A stretch of 64,000 nucleotides of DNA from Microvirga flocculans ATCC BAA-817 (GTDB lineage: Bacteria > Pseudomonadota > Alphaproteobacteria > Rhizobiales > Beijerinckiaceae). Below are positions 9,537-19,716 of this stretch, piece after piece. Position 1 is the first letter of the stretch, and each line of letters opens with the position of its first letter. The position numbers and the translations under genes were made by a program. The stretch is taken from assembly GCF_000518665.1 (NCBI RefSeq), contig NZ_JAEA01000001.1:62001-126000 (forward strand), read 5' to 3'. The notes below the pieces were generated by a model, which was not told where the DNA came from, made no database searches, and was given only the letters and a program-made list of their open reading frames with translations.

Positions 9537-9941
9537 TTATGCCGAACGCTCCGCCTCGTCCTGGGCGGCGAGGGAGACCACCAGCTGGACGATGCTCTTG
9601 CGGACCTTGGCATTCTTGATGCTCGTGAAGTTTCTCACGAGCTGCAGGCCTTCCGGCGTGGACATCACATCCGCTACATAGGGAGGCGCGCCCTCTTCCG
9701 CAAAGCCAGGTTCCGCTTTGATTCCGTTGAAGAAGAAATGGATGTCCACCCCGAGGATTTTGGCAATATCGACAAGACGCGCCACGCTGATCCGGTTCAT
9801 GCCTTTTTCGTATTTCTGAACCTGCTGGAACGTCAGCCCAAGCATATCGCCAAGTTTCTCTTGGCTCATGCCAATGGAAACACGCCGCATACGGACTCTG
9901 CTGCCGATTTCCTTATCGATCGACCCCGTCGATTTCTTCAT
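9537..9941 (-). CDS. XRE-family transcriptional regulator (PhrR-like)
   Basis: This 134-residue protein has an N-terminal Cro/C1-type helix-turn-helix (RRVSIGMSQEKLGDMLGLTFQQVQKYEKG, split here as RRVSIGMSQEKLGDM and GLTFQQVQKYEKG). A short C-terminal part with an amphipathic helix follows (SIKNAKVRKSIVQLVVSLA). A homologous small XRE gene between lnt and metK is common in rhizobia. It is read in the same direction as metK, 104 bp upstream. Its target is unknown; autoregulation or control of metK are plausible but not shown. Confidence 0.85.
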   Translation of the reverse strand: MKKSTGSIDKEIGSRVRMRRVSIGMSQEKLGDMLGLTFQQVQKYEKGMNRISVARLVDIAKILGVDIHFFFNGIKAEPGFAEEGAPPYVADVMSTPEGLQLVRNFTSIKNAKVRKSIVQLVVSLAAQDEAERSA

Positions 9942-9991
9942 AAAGCCCCGATTCCTTGTCTAAGGTGACGCAACGTAGGGGCATGGTTTAA

Positions 9992-11599
9992 TTATGGAAA
10001 AGGTGTTTGCTGCCCGCGACGTACAATCAAGATTATTAAGCAGATCAGCAGCAGCGCCGTCAAAGAAAACCTGCCCCATTTGCTGTAAACGGTTGGGCTT
10101 TCCGCAACTGGAAGGTAAGAGTCTATAATCCCATCAACTCCTAATGGAAGTTGATCCACGATCCGGCCGAAAGGATCGACGATCGCGGAAATTCCCGTAT
10201 TCGCGGCGCGCACCAGGGGAAGCCCCTCCTCGACGGCGCGGAGCCGCGCCTGCGCGAAGTGCTGGTAGGGGCCGGTAGTCTGCCCGAACCAGCCGTCGTT
10301 GGTCACGTTCAGGATGACATCCGGGCGCGGTCCCTCGGCGAGGATCTCACCCGGAAAGATCGCCTCGTAACAGATCGTCGCGGCGACCGGCGGCAGGCCG
10401 GGAACGGTAAGGGCGGTGCGCTTCGGGCTGGGCTCGAACCCGCCTGGGATATGCACGAACTGACGCAGGCCCAGGGCCTTGATCAGGCTGTCGAGGAACT
10501 TCGGCACATATTCCCCGAACGGCACCAGGTGGACCTTGTCGTAGGAGCTCAGGATCGTGCCGCGATCGTCGATCACCTGGATCGCGTTGAAGAACTTGCC
10601 GACTGCCTCTCCGGGGAGGGGCATGTCCATGCGGGCGGCTCCGGTGATCAGAACGGAACCGGGCCCCAGCAGGCCGCCGATCTGCGCCAATGAGCCGGGA
10701 TCGCGGTGGAGCAGGAACGGGAAGGCCGATTCCGGCCAGATGATGTGGGTCGCCGATGCATGATCGTTGCCGTCCTTGCCCGGGCTCGCGCTCAAGCCCA
10801 GGTAGCGCCGCATGATGGCCTCCCGGTTGCGCGGGTTGAACTTGGCGTCCTGCGGCAGGTTGGGCTGCATGATGCGCAGGCGCACGTCCGGCACCGCGGC
10901 GGACGCCTCTCCGGGCACGCGCCAGGCTCCGAAGGCGGCAAGGCCGAGCAGAAGGGCCGCCGCGAGCGCAGGCGCGCTCCAGCGGTCCCGCGCCGTCCGG
11001 CCCGTCAGCAGGATTGCGGGCGCCGCGCCGATGCAGAGGCTCAAGAACGTCAGGCCGTAGAGGCCGACCAGCGAGGCGGATTGCATCAGCCAGAGGTTCT
11101 GGCCGAGCGCCATGCCGGGGCTGTTCCAGGGAAAGCCGGTGAAGAGGTGGCCCCGCAGCCATTCGCTGACGGAAAGCCCGAAGGCGAAGGCGAGGATGCG
11201 CCAGGCGTCCCGCAGCCAGAACAGGCGGGCCAGGGCGAATCCGGCGGCCGGAAACACGGCGAGCGCTGCCGGCAGCCCCAGGACCCCGAAGGGCATGGCC
11301 CAGGCAAACTGGTCCGCCTCGACGAGAAAGGCGGCGCCGAGCCACCAGAGACCGGCGACGAAATAGCCGAAGCCCCAGAACCAGCCCACCAGTCCCGCCG
11401 CTGTGAGGGCGGTCCGGCGGGATGGGCCGTCCTTGACGGTTCCGTCGAGGAGCCAGATCGCGGGGGCGAGCGACAGGACGAACGCGGGCAGGAAGCCGAA
11501 GGGCGGCATGGCCAGGGCGCCGATTGCCCCGGCCGTGAAGGCCGTGAGCCACCGGCGCCATCCTCGGGAGAGGATCAGGCGCTCGACCGGCGGCATCAT
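9992..11599 (-). CDS. lnt: Apolipoprotein N-acyltransferase
   Basis: Lnt adds the third acyl chain to outer-membrane lipoproteins at the inner membrane. The 535-residue protein has about six N-terminal TM helices, a periplasmic nitrilase-type domain, and a last TM segment (FSLTALLLICLIILIVRR). The catalytic Glu is in WPESAFPF, the Lys in YDKVHLVPFGEYVP and the Cys in ATICYEAIFPG, which together form the family triad. The start overlaps the stop of the upstream CBS-domain gene by 4 bp, so the two are likely co-translated. Confidence 0.96.
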   Translation of the reverse strand: MMPPVERLILSRGWRRWLTAFTAGAIGALAMPPFGFLPAFVLSLAPAIWLLDGTVKDGPSRRTALTAAGLVGWFWGFGYFVAGLWWLGAAFLVEADQFAWAMPFGVLGLPAALAVFPAAGFALARLFWLRDAWRILAFAFGLSVSEWLRGHLFTGFPWNSPGMALGQNLWLMQSASLVGLYGLTFLSLCIGAAPAILLTGRTARDRWSAPALAAALLLGLAAFGAWRVPGEASAAVPDVRLRIMQPNLPQDAKFNPRNREAIMRRYLGLSASPGKDGNDHASATHIIWPESAFPFLLHRDPGSLAQIGGLLGPGSVLITGAARMDMPLPGEAVGKFFNAIQVIDDRGTILSSYDKVHLVPFGEYVPKFLDSLIKALGLRQFVHIPGGFEPSPKRTALTVPGLPPVAATICYEAIFPGEILAEGPRPDVILNVTNDGWFGQTTGPYQHFAQARLRAVEEGLPLVRAANTGISAIVDPFGRIVDQLPLGVDGIIDSYLPVAESPTVYSKWGRFSLTALLLICLIILIVRRGQQTPFP

Positions 11600-12630
11600 T
11601 CGGCGGCAGCGCTTTCAGGGCGCGGGGCGAGGGGAAGGCCGTCGCTCGATTCCGCCTCGGGAGCGGCGACGGCGCGGCGATGGATGCGCAGCCGCTTCAC
11701 GCGCCGGGGATCGGCGTCCAGGACCTCGAATTCCAGGCCGGCCGGACCCACGATCACCTCGCTGCGCGAAGGCACGCGCCCGGCGAGCGTCACGATGAAG
11801 CCGCCGAGCGTGTCGATGTCCTCGGCGCCCTCCTCTTCCGTCAGGTCGACGCCGAGGGTCTCCTTGATCTCGTCGAGGCCGGCGCGGGCATCGGCGATGT
11901 AGGTTCCGTCGGCGGCCTGGACGATGGCAAGCGTCGCATCCTCGTCGTGCTCGTCCTCGATATCGCCCACCACCATCTCCACGAGGTCCTCGATGGAGAC
12001 GAGGCCGTCGGTGCCGCCGTATTCGTCGATCACGAGGGCCATGTGGGTGCGCGTCGCCTGCATCCGCACCAGCAGGTCGATGGCGGGCATGGAGCGGGGC
12101 ACGAACAGGACCGGGCGCAGGATATTGGCTTCGGCCAGCGTCATGGACAGGTCGATCTGGCCGAGGCTCGGCGGGGGCGTCTCGTCGCTCGCGCCCGATT
12201 CCGAGGCGCCGCCGTCGGCGCGCATGGCGATGAAGTCGAGGAAGTCGCGGATATGGACCATCCCCTTGGGATCGTCCAGGGTCTCGCCATAGACCGGCAG
12301 GCGCGAATGGCCGGCGGTGCGGAACAGGCTCAGGAGCTCGCCCAGATTCGTGTCGGCGGCCACGGCCACGATGTCGGCGCGGGGCACCATCACGTCCTCC
12401 ACCCGGATGCGGTGGAAGGACAGCACGTTCTTGAGCATCGCCCTTTCCTGGGGCGAGAAGTCCGTATCCTCCACCGCCTCGTCGAGGGCGTCCTCCAGAT
12501 CGTGGCGGATGGATTCGCGGGGTTTCAGGCCGAGGCGGGTCAGGACCCGGTCGTACCAGTGGTCGCGTGTCTCGTCCGTGTCGCTCGGTGATCGGACAGG
12601 ACGGTCGCTACGACTTCGATCTTCGTTCAT
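11596..12630 (-). CDS. CBS-domain CorC/HlyC-like transporter-associated protein
   Basis: The 344-residue protein has two CBS domains in its middle (around VEDVMVPRADIVAV and ILRPVLFVPRSMPAIDLLVRM). A C-terminal CorC_HlyC (transporter-associated) domain follows (DIDTLGGFIVTLAGRVPSRSEVIV). No DUF21 membrane domain is present, so it is the short, soluble CorC/TlyC form. CorC proteins are linked to magnesium and cobalt efflux, although YbeX relatives next to ybeY have been tied to ribosome metabolism. It lies between ybeY and lnt, as in many proteobacteria (ybeZ-ybeY-ybeX-lnt). Confidence 0.9.
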   Translation of the reverse strand: MNEDRSRSDRPVRSPSDTDETRDHWYDRVLTRLGLKPRESIRHDLEDALDEAVEDTDFSPQERAMLKNVLSFHRIRVEDVMVPRADIVAVAADTNLGELLSLFRTAGHSRLPVYGETLDDPKGMVHIRDFLDFIAMRADGGASESGASDETPPPSLGQIDLSMTLAEANILRPVLFVPRSMPAIDLLVRMQATRTHMALVIDEYGGTDGLVSIEDLVEMVVGDIEDEHDEDATLAIVQAADGTYIADARAGLDEIKETLGVDLTEEEGAEDIDTLGGFIVTLAGRVPSRSEVIVGPAGLEFEVLDADPRRVKRLRIHRRAVAAPEAESSDGLPLAPRPESAAAE

Positions 12631-12650
12631 TGCTTTGGGTTGTCAGCCGT

Positions 12651-13127
12651 TCATGCTGCCATATCGCGATAGGGATCGGCGATGCCAAGGGTGGCGAGCG
12701 CCTTGACCTCGAGACCTTCCATGATGTCCGCCTCTGCCTCGACCTCGTGGTCGTAGCCGAGGAGATGCAGGACGCCGTGGACGATCAGATGTGCAAAATG
12801 GTGCGCGAGTTCCTTGGATTCCTCCTCGGATTCGCGCACCAGTGTCTCATAGGCTAAAGCAATATCGCCCAAATGGCGAGGGCCCGCCGCTCCCGGCTGC
12901 TCGGGCGCGGGGAAGGAGAGCACGTTGGTGGGCTTGTCCTTGCCCCGCCAGGTGCGGTTCAGCTCGCGGATATGGGCATCGTCGGTGAGCATCACGCTCG
13001 CCTCGAAATCGCCGTCGGCCTCACAGGTCACGGCCAGCGCCGCCTCCGCCGCCTTCTGGGCCAGGCCCTCCGCATCCTCGAGGCGGTCCCAGCCGCCCTC
13101 CTCGATCATGATGTCGAGCGTGATCAC
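12651..13127 (-). CDS. ybeY: Endoribonuclease YbeY (16S rRNA maturation)
   Basis: YbeY is a single-strand endoribonuclease involved in 16S rRNA 3'-end maturation and ribosome quality control. The 158-residue protein has the metal-binding HGVLHLLGYDHE motif (HxxxHxxGxxH type) near residue 120, and the family segments RELNRTWRGKDKPTNVLSFP and HLGDIALAYE. Its ATG overlaps the phoH stop by 4 bp, preserving the phoH-ybeY coupling seen across proteobacteria. Confidence 0.95.
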   Translation of the reverse strand: MITLDIMIEEGGWDRLEDAEGLAQKAAEAALAVTCEADGDFEASVMLTDDAHIRELNRTWRGKDKPTNVLSFPAPEQPGAAGPRHLGDIALAYETLVRESEEESKELAHHFAHLIVHGVLHLLGYDHEVEAEADIMEGLEVKALATLGIADPYRDMAA

Positions 13128-14221
13128 GGCCTGCGCTCCCGTTCCCCTCGAGGCTGATCCTGCGGCGCCTGCTCCTGACGCGCGGCCTTGTCGTAGGCCG
13201 TCACGATGCGGCGCACGAGATCGTGGCGCACCACGTCCTGCTCCTTGAAGGTCACGCGGGCGATGCCTTCGACGCCGTGAAGAATCCGCACGGCCTCGAC
13301 CAGGCCCGATTTCTGGCCCGGCGGCAGGTCGATCTGCGTCGGATCGCCGGTGATGATCATGCGCGAGCCTTCGCCGAGGCGGGTCAGGAACATCTTCATC
13401 TGCATGGAGGTGGTGTTCTGCGCCTCGTCGAGGAGAACCAGGGCGTTGGTCAGCGTGCGCCCGCGCATGAAGGCCAAGGGCGCGATCTCGATCATGCCGG
13501 TCTGCAGGCCCCGGTCCACGTGCCGGGCCTCCATGAAGTCGTAGAGCGCGTCGTAGATCGGGCGAAGATACGGATCGACCTTCTCGCGCATGTCGCCGGG
13601 CAGGAAGCCCAGGCGCTCGCCCGCCTCAACGGCGGGGCGGGAAATGATGAGCCGGTCCACCTGCCCCTGCTCCAGGAGCGAGACCGCATAGCCCACCGCC
13701 AGCCAGGTCTTGCCGGTTCCGGCGGGGCCTTCGGCGAAGACGAGCTCGTTCGTCTTCAGCGCCTTGATATAGGCATTCTGCGAGGCGTTGCGGGCGCGCA
13801 CCGCGCCGCGGCGGCGCGTGGAGATGTGGTCGAAGGCGGTCAGGCCCGGAGCGGAGGGCTCCTCGGCCGGGAAGAGGCTGCCCTGAAGGGTGCTTTCCTG
13901 GATGGCGCCGTCCACGTCGCCGGGGCTTAAGGGCGCGCCCTGGCGGGCGCGCTCGTAGAGGCCCTCGAGAACGCGGCGCGCGAGTTCGGAGGCCTCCGGC
14001 GTGCCCTTGACGGTGACGCGGTTGCCATTGGCGATGGCGGTCACGTCGAGCCGCCGTTCGAGATGGGCCAGATTCTGGTCGTATTGCCCGAAAACGAGGC
14101 TGGCGAGGCGGTTGTCGTCGAAGGTGAGGACGATTTCCGCCTCCTCGACGACGCCGGGATGCAAGCCGGCGGGGGTTCGTCCCTTTTGGGCTCGTGCGGT
14201 CGCGTTGTCCGCTGGGCTCAA
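13124..14221 (-). CDS. phoH: PhoH family ATPase (YbeZ-like)
   Basis: This is a cytoplasmic P-loop protein of the PhoH/YbeZ family. The Walker A motif is GPAGTGKTWLAVG and the Walker B region is VLLDEAQNTT. The typical SRMIITGDPTQIDLPP and FKEQDVVRHDLVRRIV segments follow. I chose TTG 14221 as the start because AGGAGAGG lies a few bases upstream; the frame is open to 14305, but those extra 28 residues are not family-like. The resulting length is 365 residues. It lies between miaB and ybeY, and PhoH proteins partner YbeY in RNA metabolism. Confidence 0.93.
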   Translation of the reverse strand: MSPADNATARAQKGRTPAGLHPGVVEEAEIVLTFDDNRLASLVFGQYDQNLAHLERRLDVTAIANGNRVTVKGTPEASELARRVLEGLYERARQGAPLSPGDVDGAIQESTLQGSLFPAEEPSAPGLTAFDHISTRRRGAVRARNASQNAYIKALKTNELVFAEGPAGTGKTWLAVGYAVSLLEQGQVDRLIISRPAVEAGERLGFLPGDMREKVDPYLRPIYDALYDFMEARHVDRGLQTGMIEIAPLAFMRGRTLTNALVLLDEAQNTTSMQMKMFLTRLGEGSRMIITGDPTQIDLPPGQKSGLVEAVRILHGVEGIARVTFKEQDVVRHDLVRRIVTAYDKAARQEQAPQDQPRGERERRP

Positions 14222-14291
14222 ATGCCTCTCCTCTGAATGTCCGTCGCGCCTGGGGCGACGAATGGATATGGGCCTTCCGGGGCCGGGATCT

Positions 14292-14323
14292 AGAGCCGAT
14301 TTCACTGGCGTGGAATCGGCTCT
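14292..14323. repeat. Hairpin repeat, family B copy 2
   Basis: AGAGCCGATT and AATCGGCTCT form a perfect 10-bp stem around a 12-base loop. It is upstream of phoH and downstream of miaB, so it could attenuate or terminate between the two genes. Confidence 0.7.
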
Positions 14324-14382
14324 CTTCTTTGGTGTGCCGCATTTTTGAACGGCGAACCGGATCCACTTCGCCGAAAAATGCT

Positions 14383-15741
<1,359 letters not shown>

Positions 15742-15845
15742 GAGGTCGGCCTGTGTGATTGCAATCGAGCGCCCTTTTAAGCCTTTTGCGCGCTCAAGAG
15801 AATAGCGGCTGTTCGGCGCGAGGGTTTTCAGGCCTGGATGCTTTC

Positions 15846-16529
15846 TCAATCCCGGAACGCGCCCTCCACGGGGGCCGACAGTTTCGCATCCGCCGCGTGG
15901 ATCTGCGCGACGACCTTCGCAAAGGCCGGCCGGTCGCTCAGGCGCGCATACCAACCGGTCAGGTTCTCATGCCCCCTCAGGGATGGCCCGCCCAGGCGGC
16001 GGGTCCAGAAGACCGGCATGAAGGCGGCGATGTCGGCGGCCGACAAGGCGCCGCACAGGTAATCCTTGCCCTCGAGCGCGCGGTCGAGCGCGGCGAAGTG
16101 CCCGGCCAGGGCGGGTTCGGCTTCCCGCGCCTTCAGCTCTTTCGCGTTCCAGCGCTCCGGATCGTCCGGCTGCGGCTCGGTCCGGTGCATCAGGAAGCGT
16201 AAGGGGGCGAGCATGACCTCGTCCGCGAAGAGCTCGAACAGGCGGCAGCGGGCGCGCTCCCGGGGCGCTGTCGGGTACAGCGCCGGGTGGGGATAGGCGT
16301 CCTCCAGATATTCGAGGATCACGGTCGAATCATAGAGGGACAGGTCCCCGTCCACGAGAACCGGGACCTGTCCCTTGGGATTGAGGGCCAGCACGTCGGG
16401 ATGCTTCGGGGCATAGCCCTTCGTCTGGCTGAAGGCGACCTCGACGCGCTCGAAGGCGAGCCCCTTCTCGTAAAGGGCGATCTCGACCTTGCGGGAGAAG
16501 AGGCTGACCGGACCGGAATAGAGCTTCAT
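15846..16529 (-). CDS. Glutathione S-transferase family protein
   Basis: The 227-residue protein has an N-terminal thioredoxin-like domain with the GST signatures [16 protein letters not shown] and [13 protein letters not shown], then [18 protein letters not shown]. An all-helical C-terminal domain contains [20 protein letters not shown]. It is a cytosolic enzyme that would conjugate or reduce substrates with glutathione; the substrate is not evident. It lies between miaB and the DUF1127 gene on the same strand. Confidence 0.9.
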   Translation of the reverse strand: MKLYSGPVSLFSRKVEIALYEKGLAFERVEVAFSQTKGYAPKHPDVLALNPKGQVPVLVDGDLSLYDSTVILEYLEDAYPHPALYPTAPRERARCRLFELFADEVMLAPLRFLMHRTEPQPDDPERWNAKELKAREAEPALAGHFAALDRALEGKDYLCGALSAADIAAFMPVFWTRRLGGPSLRGHENLTGWYARLSDRPAFAKVVAQIHAADAKLSAPVEGAFRD

Positions 16530-16550
16530 CGGGGTGCCTTTCGGAGCGGC

Positions 16551-16787
16551 CTATCGGCTCATGGAGGGCGGCAGGTGATCCTGCCAGGAGGCATTCAATC
16601 CCTCCACGTCGGCCCGCGACAACCCGATATCGGCCAGCGCGTGGTCGTCGAGCCGATACAGGATTTTGGAGGTCCTGCGGCGCTCGAGCCAGGTTTCGTA
16701 CTGCAGAAGCAGGCCGAGAAGCGTCTTTCGGTTGTTCCGCTGTGTCGTGTGAAGCCCAAGATTTGCTGCGGCATATCCCATCGCCAT
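16551..16787 (-). CDS. Small DUF1127 (YjiS-like) protein
   Basis: This is a 78-residue basic protein. I place the start at ATG 16787 because AAGGAGAG lies 6 bp upstream; the frame extends to 17012 but overlaps the divergent regulator. The C-terminal part has the DUF1127 pattern: RRTSKILYRLDDHALADIGLSRADVE. Members of the family are implicated in phosphate, carbon metabolism and RNA turnover in alphaproteobacteria. It is divergent from a GcvA-like LysR gene, 124 bp away, which may control it. Confidence 0.85.
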   Translation of the reverse strand: MAMGYAAANLGLHTTQRNNRKTLLGLLLQYETWLERRRTSKILYRLDDHALADIGLSRADVEGLNASWQDHLPPSMSR

Positions 16788-16871
16788 GACAGCTCTCCTT
16801 CGATGGCGTTTTGCTGGAGACAAATGTGCTCCTGTGATAGGCTGCGGGCAAACGAGAAGTTCTTCAGTTTC

Positions 16872-16890
16872 GCCCAAGGAAAACTTGGGC
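16872..16890 (+). promoter_or_regulatory. Inverted repeat upstream of the GcvA-like regulator
   Basis: GCCCAAG and CTTGGGC form a perfect 7-bp inverted repeat around GAAAA, 21 bp upstream of the regulator ATG at 16912. It could be a LysR operator or an mRNA hairpin near the ribosome binding site. Confidence 0.4.
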
Positions 16891-16911
16891 ATTTCAGGTG
16901 CTGGAACCGCC

Positions 16912-17844
16912 ATGGCCCGTCGTCGCCTTCCGCCGCTCAACGCCCTGCGCGCCTTCGAGGCCGCCGCCCGGCACCTGAATTTCGAGAAAGCGGGCGACGA
17001 GATCGCCGTCACGGCGAGCGCCGTGGGCCAGCAGGTGAAGTCGCTCGAGGCCTGGCTCGGGCGGCCCCTCTTCGTGCGCCAGCCGAGCCGCGGCGTCGCG
17101 CTGACGCCCTTGGGCGAGCGCTATGCGGCCTCCCTCGCCGACATTCTCGACCGGCTCGACGAGGCGACGGCGCAGGCGCTGCGGTCGGACCGGTCCAACG
17201 TGGTCACGGTGAGCTCCATGCCGAGCTTCGCCTCAGGCTGGCTGATTCCGCGGCTCGGATCGCTGAAGGAGCGGCATCCCGACCTGGAGGTGCGGGTCTC
17301 GGTCGATACCCGGCTGACCGACTTCGCCCGCGAGGACGTGGACGTGGCGGTCCGCTTCGGGCGCGGCGGCTATGCGGGCCTCAGAACGGACCTGCTGATG
17401 GAGGAATATTTCTTCGCCGTGTGCAGCGCCTCGCTCCTCAACGATCCCGAGCGTCCCCTGAAGGAACCGGCGGACCTGCGCCACCACACCCTGCTGCACG
17501 AATCGGTCTACAGCATCCCGGACTACACGACCTGGGACCGCTGGCTCGCCGCCATCGGGGTCGAGGGCGTGGACACCTCCCGCGGCCCGAGCTTTCCGCA
17601 CACCTATCTCTGCCTGCAGGCGGCGGCCTCCGCCCAGGGCGTGGCGCTGGCCACGAACGTGCTGATCGGCGACTACCTCACGGCGGGGCGCCTGGTGCAG
17701 CCCTTCCCGCATCAGGTGAAGGGAACCTATCAATATTACGTCGTCTGCCCCGAGGCGACGGCGGACCGCCCCGCCGTCGCAGCCTTCCGCGCCTGGCTCC
17801 TGGAGGAGGCGAAGGCTCACGTGGCCGAGGCAGGTCGGCAATAG
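16912..17844 (+). CDS. LysR-type transcriptional regulator, GcvA-like
   Basis: The 310-residue regulator starts at ATG 16912 (MARRRLPPLNALRAFEAAAR). The N-terminal helix-turn-helix region reads FEKAGDEIAVTASAVGQQVK, typical of the GcvA branch that regulates glycine cleavage or beta-lactamase genes. The C-terminal effector domain carries the SMPSFASGWLIPRLG pattern. Its adjacent target is probably the divergent DUF1127 gene; a glycine-cleavage target is not visible here. The frame is open upstream to 16786, but that stretch overlaps the divergent promoter region. Confidence 0.88.
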   Translation: MARRRLPPLNALRAFEAAARHLNFEKAGDEIAVTASAVGQQVKSLEAWLGRPLFVRQPSRGVALTPLGERYAASLADILDRLDEATAQALRSDRSNVVTVSSMPSFASGWLIPRLGSLKERHPDLEVRVSVDTRLTDFAREDVDVAVRFGRGGYAGLRTDLLMEEYFFAVCSASLLNDPERPLKEPADLRHHTLLHESVYSIPDYTTWDRWLAAIGVEGVDTSRGPSFPHTYLCLQAAASAQGVALATNVLIGDYLTAGRLVQPFPHQVKGTYQYYVVCPEATADRPAVAAFRAWLLEEAKAHVAEAGRQ

Positions 17845-17957
17845 GCGGAGACGACCGGCAAGAGCCGTTTCAGGACAAGTGGGGACCGGTTTTCCGTCCG
17901 AAATGGCGGCCAGCAAGAACGTGTGCAGCGGCTTGCTTCCACGAAAAGCAAACCGCT

Positions 17958-18728
17958 CTACGCCGCCTTCAGCGCCCGCCGCACCTCGAATTCGGCGAAG
18001 GCCGTCGCTTCCTTGCGGTTGCCGTTGAAGGGAATCGGCTCGCCCCAGGTCACGACCACATCGAGGGGGATGGCCTGGACGAACAGCCTCAGGTGCGGGG
18101 CGAGATCCATGTCGCCGTACCAGGCGATGGAGGGGCGCTCGCGCCGGGTCACGGGCAGCCCGTGGCGACGGGTGTAGGAAATGGCGAGAGGCTGGAGCAG
18201 GACGCGCTCGACGCTGTCGTGCATGAGTGCCGTCTGGGCCGCGCCCACCAGCGAGGAGCGGAAGGGCAGGAGGCGGTTGCCGTCGCTCGTGGTGCCCTCC
18301 GCGAAGAGCACGATCGCCTCGCCCTTCACCAGGCGGTGGGCGAGGGCATCGTTCACCTCCGCCGTGGCCTTGCGGCGCTGGCGGTCGATGAACACGGAGC
18401 GCTGGAGCCTCGCCAGCGTGCCGACCACCGGCCAGCCCTCGATCTCCGACTTCGCGATGAAGGAGAGCGGGTGGAGCGATCCGATCACCGGAATGTCGAG
18501 CCACGAGACATGGTTCGACACGACGATCGTCGGCGCGTTGCCCGGCGGCGTTCCGCGCTCGATCACGCGCACGTTGAAGATCGCCAGAAGCGCCCGGTGA
18601 AACCACACGGGCAGCACGTGCAGCGGGGACGACCAGTGAAAGCGCAGGGCCAGCATCTGCACGGGCACGAGCGCGAGGGCGCACAGGCCGAGCAGCAGAA
18701 GCCTGAAGGCGACGGCGATCCGCGTCAC
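17958..18728 (-). CDS. plsC: 1-acyl-sn-glycerol-3-phosphate acyltransferase
   Basis: PlsC acylates lysophosphatidic acid to phosphatidic acid at the inner membrane. The 256-residue protein starts at GTG 18728, overlapping the fur stop by 4 bp. An N-terminal TM region (LLLLGLCALALVPVQMLAL) precedes the acyltransferase motifs: NHVSWLD (HX4D), the FIDRQRR region and the FAEGTTSDGNRLLPF substrate motif. Coupling to fur/mur is a usual rhizobial arrangement. The frame continues upstream in the fur gene but that part is not PlsC. Confidence 0.93.
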   Translation of the reverse strand: MTRIAVAFRLLLLGLCALALVPVQMLALRFHWSSPLHVLPVWFHRALLAIFNVRVIERGTPPGNAPTIVVSNHVSWLDIPVIGSLHPLSFIAKSEIEGWPVVGTLARLQRSVFIDRQRRKATAEVNDALAHRLVKGEAIVLFAEGTTSDGNRLLPFRSSLVGAAQTALMHDSVERVLLQPLAISYTRRHGLPVTRRERPSIAWYGDMDLAPHLRLFVQAIPLDVVVTWGEPIPFNGNRKEATAFAEFEVRRALKAA

Positions 18729-19192
18729 GCCTCGTCCTTGTCGAGCGGCACCGCGTAGAGCTCGAGGCGGTGATAGACGACCCTGTAGCCGAGCCGCCGG
18801 GCGATCTCGTTCTGCAGCGCCTCGATCTCCTCCGAGCGGAACTCGATCACGTTGCCCGTCTCCAGGTTGATGAGGTGGTCGTGGTGCTCCCGCGCCGCCT
18901 GCTCGTAGCGCGAGCGCCCGTCGCGGAAATCGAGCCGCTCGAGAATGCCTTCCGTCTCGAACAGCTTCACCGTGCGATAGACGGTGGAGAGCGAGATGCG
19001 GTCGTCCACCGCCGACGCGCGGCGGTGCAGCTCCACCACGTCCGGATGATCCTCCGCCGCATCGAGCACCTGCGCGATGACCCGCCGCTGGCCGGTCATG
19101 CGCAGTCCCTTGTCGCGGCAGGCGCGCTCGATGGCGTCCGACCGGCGCGGTTTGGCGGATGTGCTGTTGCGTGTGGCCAAGGCGAAACCCAC
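18725..19192 (-). CDS. Fur-family regulator (Fur/Mur type)
   Basis: The 155-residue regulator has an N-terminal winged helix (GLRMTGQRRVIAQVLDAAED, then RISLSTVYRTVKLFETEGI) and a dimerisation domain with EHHDHLINLETGNVIEF. Only one Cys is present (near residue 25). The CxxC pairs of the structural zinc site in classical Fur are missing, as in rhizobial Mur, which responds to manganese rather than iron. I therefore favour Mur-type function, but sequence alone does not settle the metal. It lies between rimI and plsC; a second Fur-family gene, irr, is at 37953-38423. Confidence 0.9.
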   Translation of the reverse strand: MGFALATRNSTSAKPRRSDAIERACRDKGLRMTGQRRVIAQVLDAAEDHPDVVELHRRASAVDDRISLSTVYRTVKLFETEGILERLDFRDGRSRYEQAAREHHDHLINLETGNVIEFRSEEIEALQNEIARRLGYRVVYHRLELYAVPLDKDEA

Positions 19193-19230
19193 TCCTCACG
19201 GAGGCTTATAAGCGACGCAGGCGCGGCGGG

Positions 19231-19716
19231 CTATAGGTCCAGGGCCATGGTGAGGGCCGCAGCCTTCGTCCCGTCGGCCTTCCGGTAATAGCCTTCCCGC
19301 CGTCCGGTGTCCCGGAAGCCCGCGCGGCGATAGAGCGCGATCGCCGGCGCGTTGCCCTCCTCGACCTCCAGGTGAACCCTGCCGGCGCCCCGGCGGGAGA
19401 GCTCGTCGAGATGATGGGCCAGGAGCGGGCGCGCATGGCCTTTCCCGCGGGCCTCGGGCGCAAGGGCGATGGTGATGATCTCCGCCTCGTCCAGCACGAT
19501 CCGTGACAGGACGAAGCCCGACGGTTTCGCGCTGCGCCCGAGAAAGAGCCCGTCGGCCACGACGCCGCGCTCCGCCATCAGGCGTTCGAAATCGAGGGTG
19601 CTCCAGGGCCGCGGAAAGGCCGTGGCGTGGATCGCCGCGAGTCGCGCGGCGGCTTGCGTCCCCACGGGTTCGACATGGGGAGCGGGCGAGGACATGAAAC
19701 GGTCGAGGATGCTCAT
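19231..19716 (-). CDS. rimI: Ribosomal protein S18-alanine N-acetyltransferase (RimI-like GNAT)
   Basis: The 161-residue GNAT protein has motif A (ITIALAPEARGKGHARPLLAHHLDELS, split as ITIALAPEARGKGHARPLL) and the motif B segment VHLEVEEGNAPAIALYRRAGF. The family acetylates the N-terminus of S18. It overlaps the tsaB stop by 4 bp; the tsaB-rimI pairing is conserved across bacteria. The family name is safer than the exact substrate. Confidence 0.92.
   Translation of the reverse strand: MSILDRFMSSPAPHVEPVGTQAAARLAAIHATAFPRPWSTLDFERLMAERGVVADGLFLGRSAKPSGFVLSRIVLDEAEIITIALAPEARGKGHARPLLAHHLDELSRRGAGRVHLEVEEGNAPAIALYRRAGFRDTGRREGYYRKADGTKAAALTMALDL

Noticed and set aside
17862..17957. Third repeat family between lysR and plsC
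   Set aside because: It resembles family B only loosely (GTTTCAGGACAAGTGGGG); stem pairing was not convincing.
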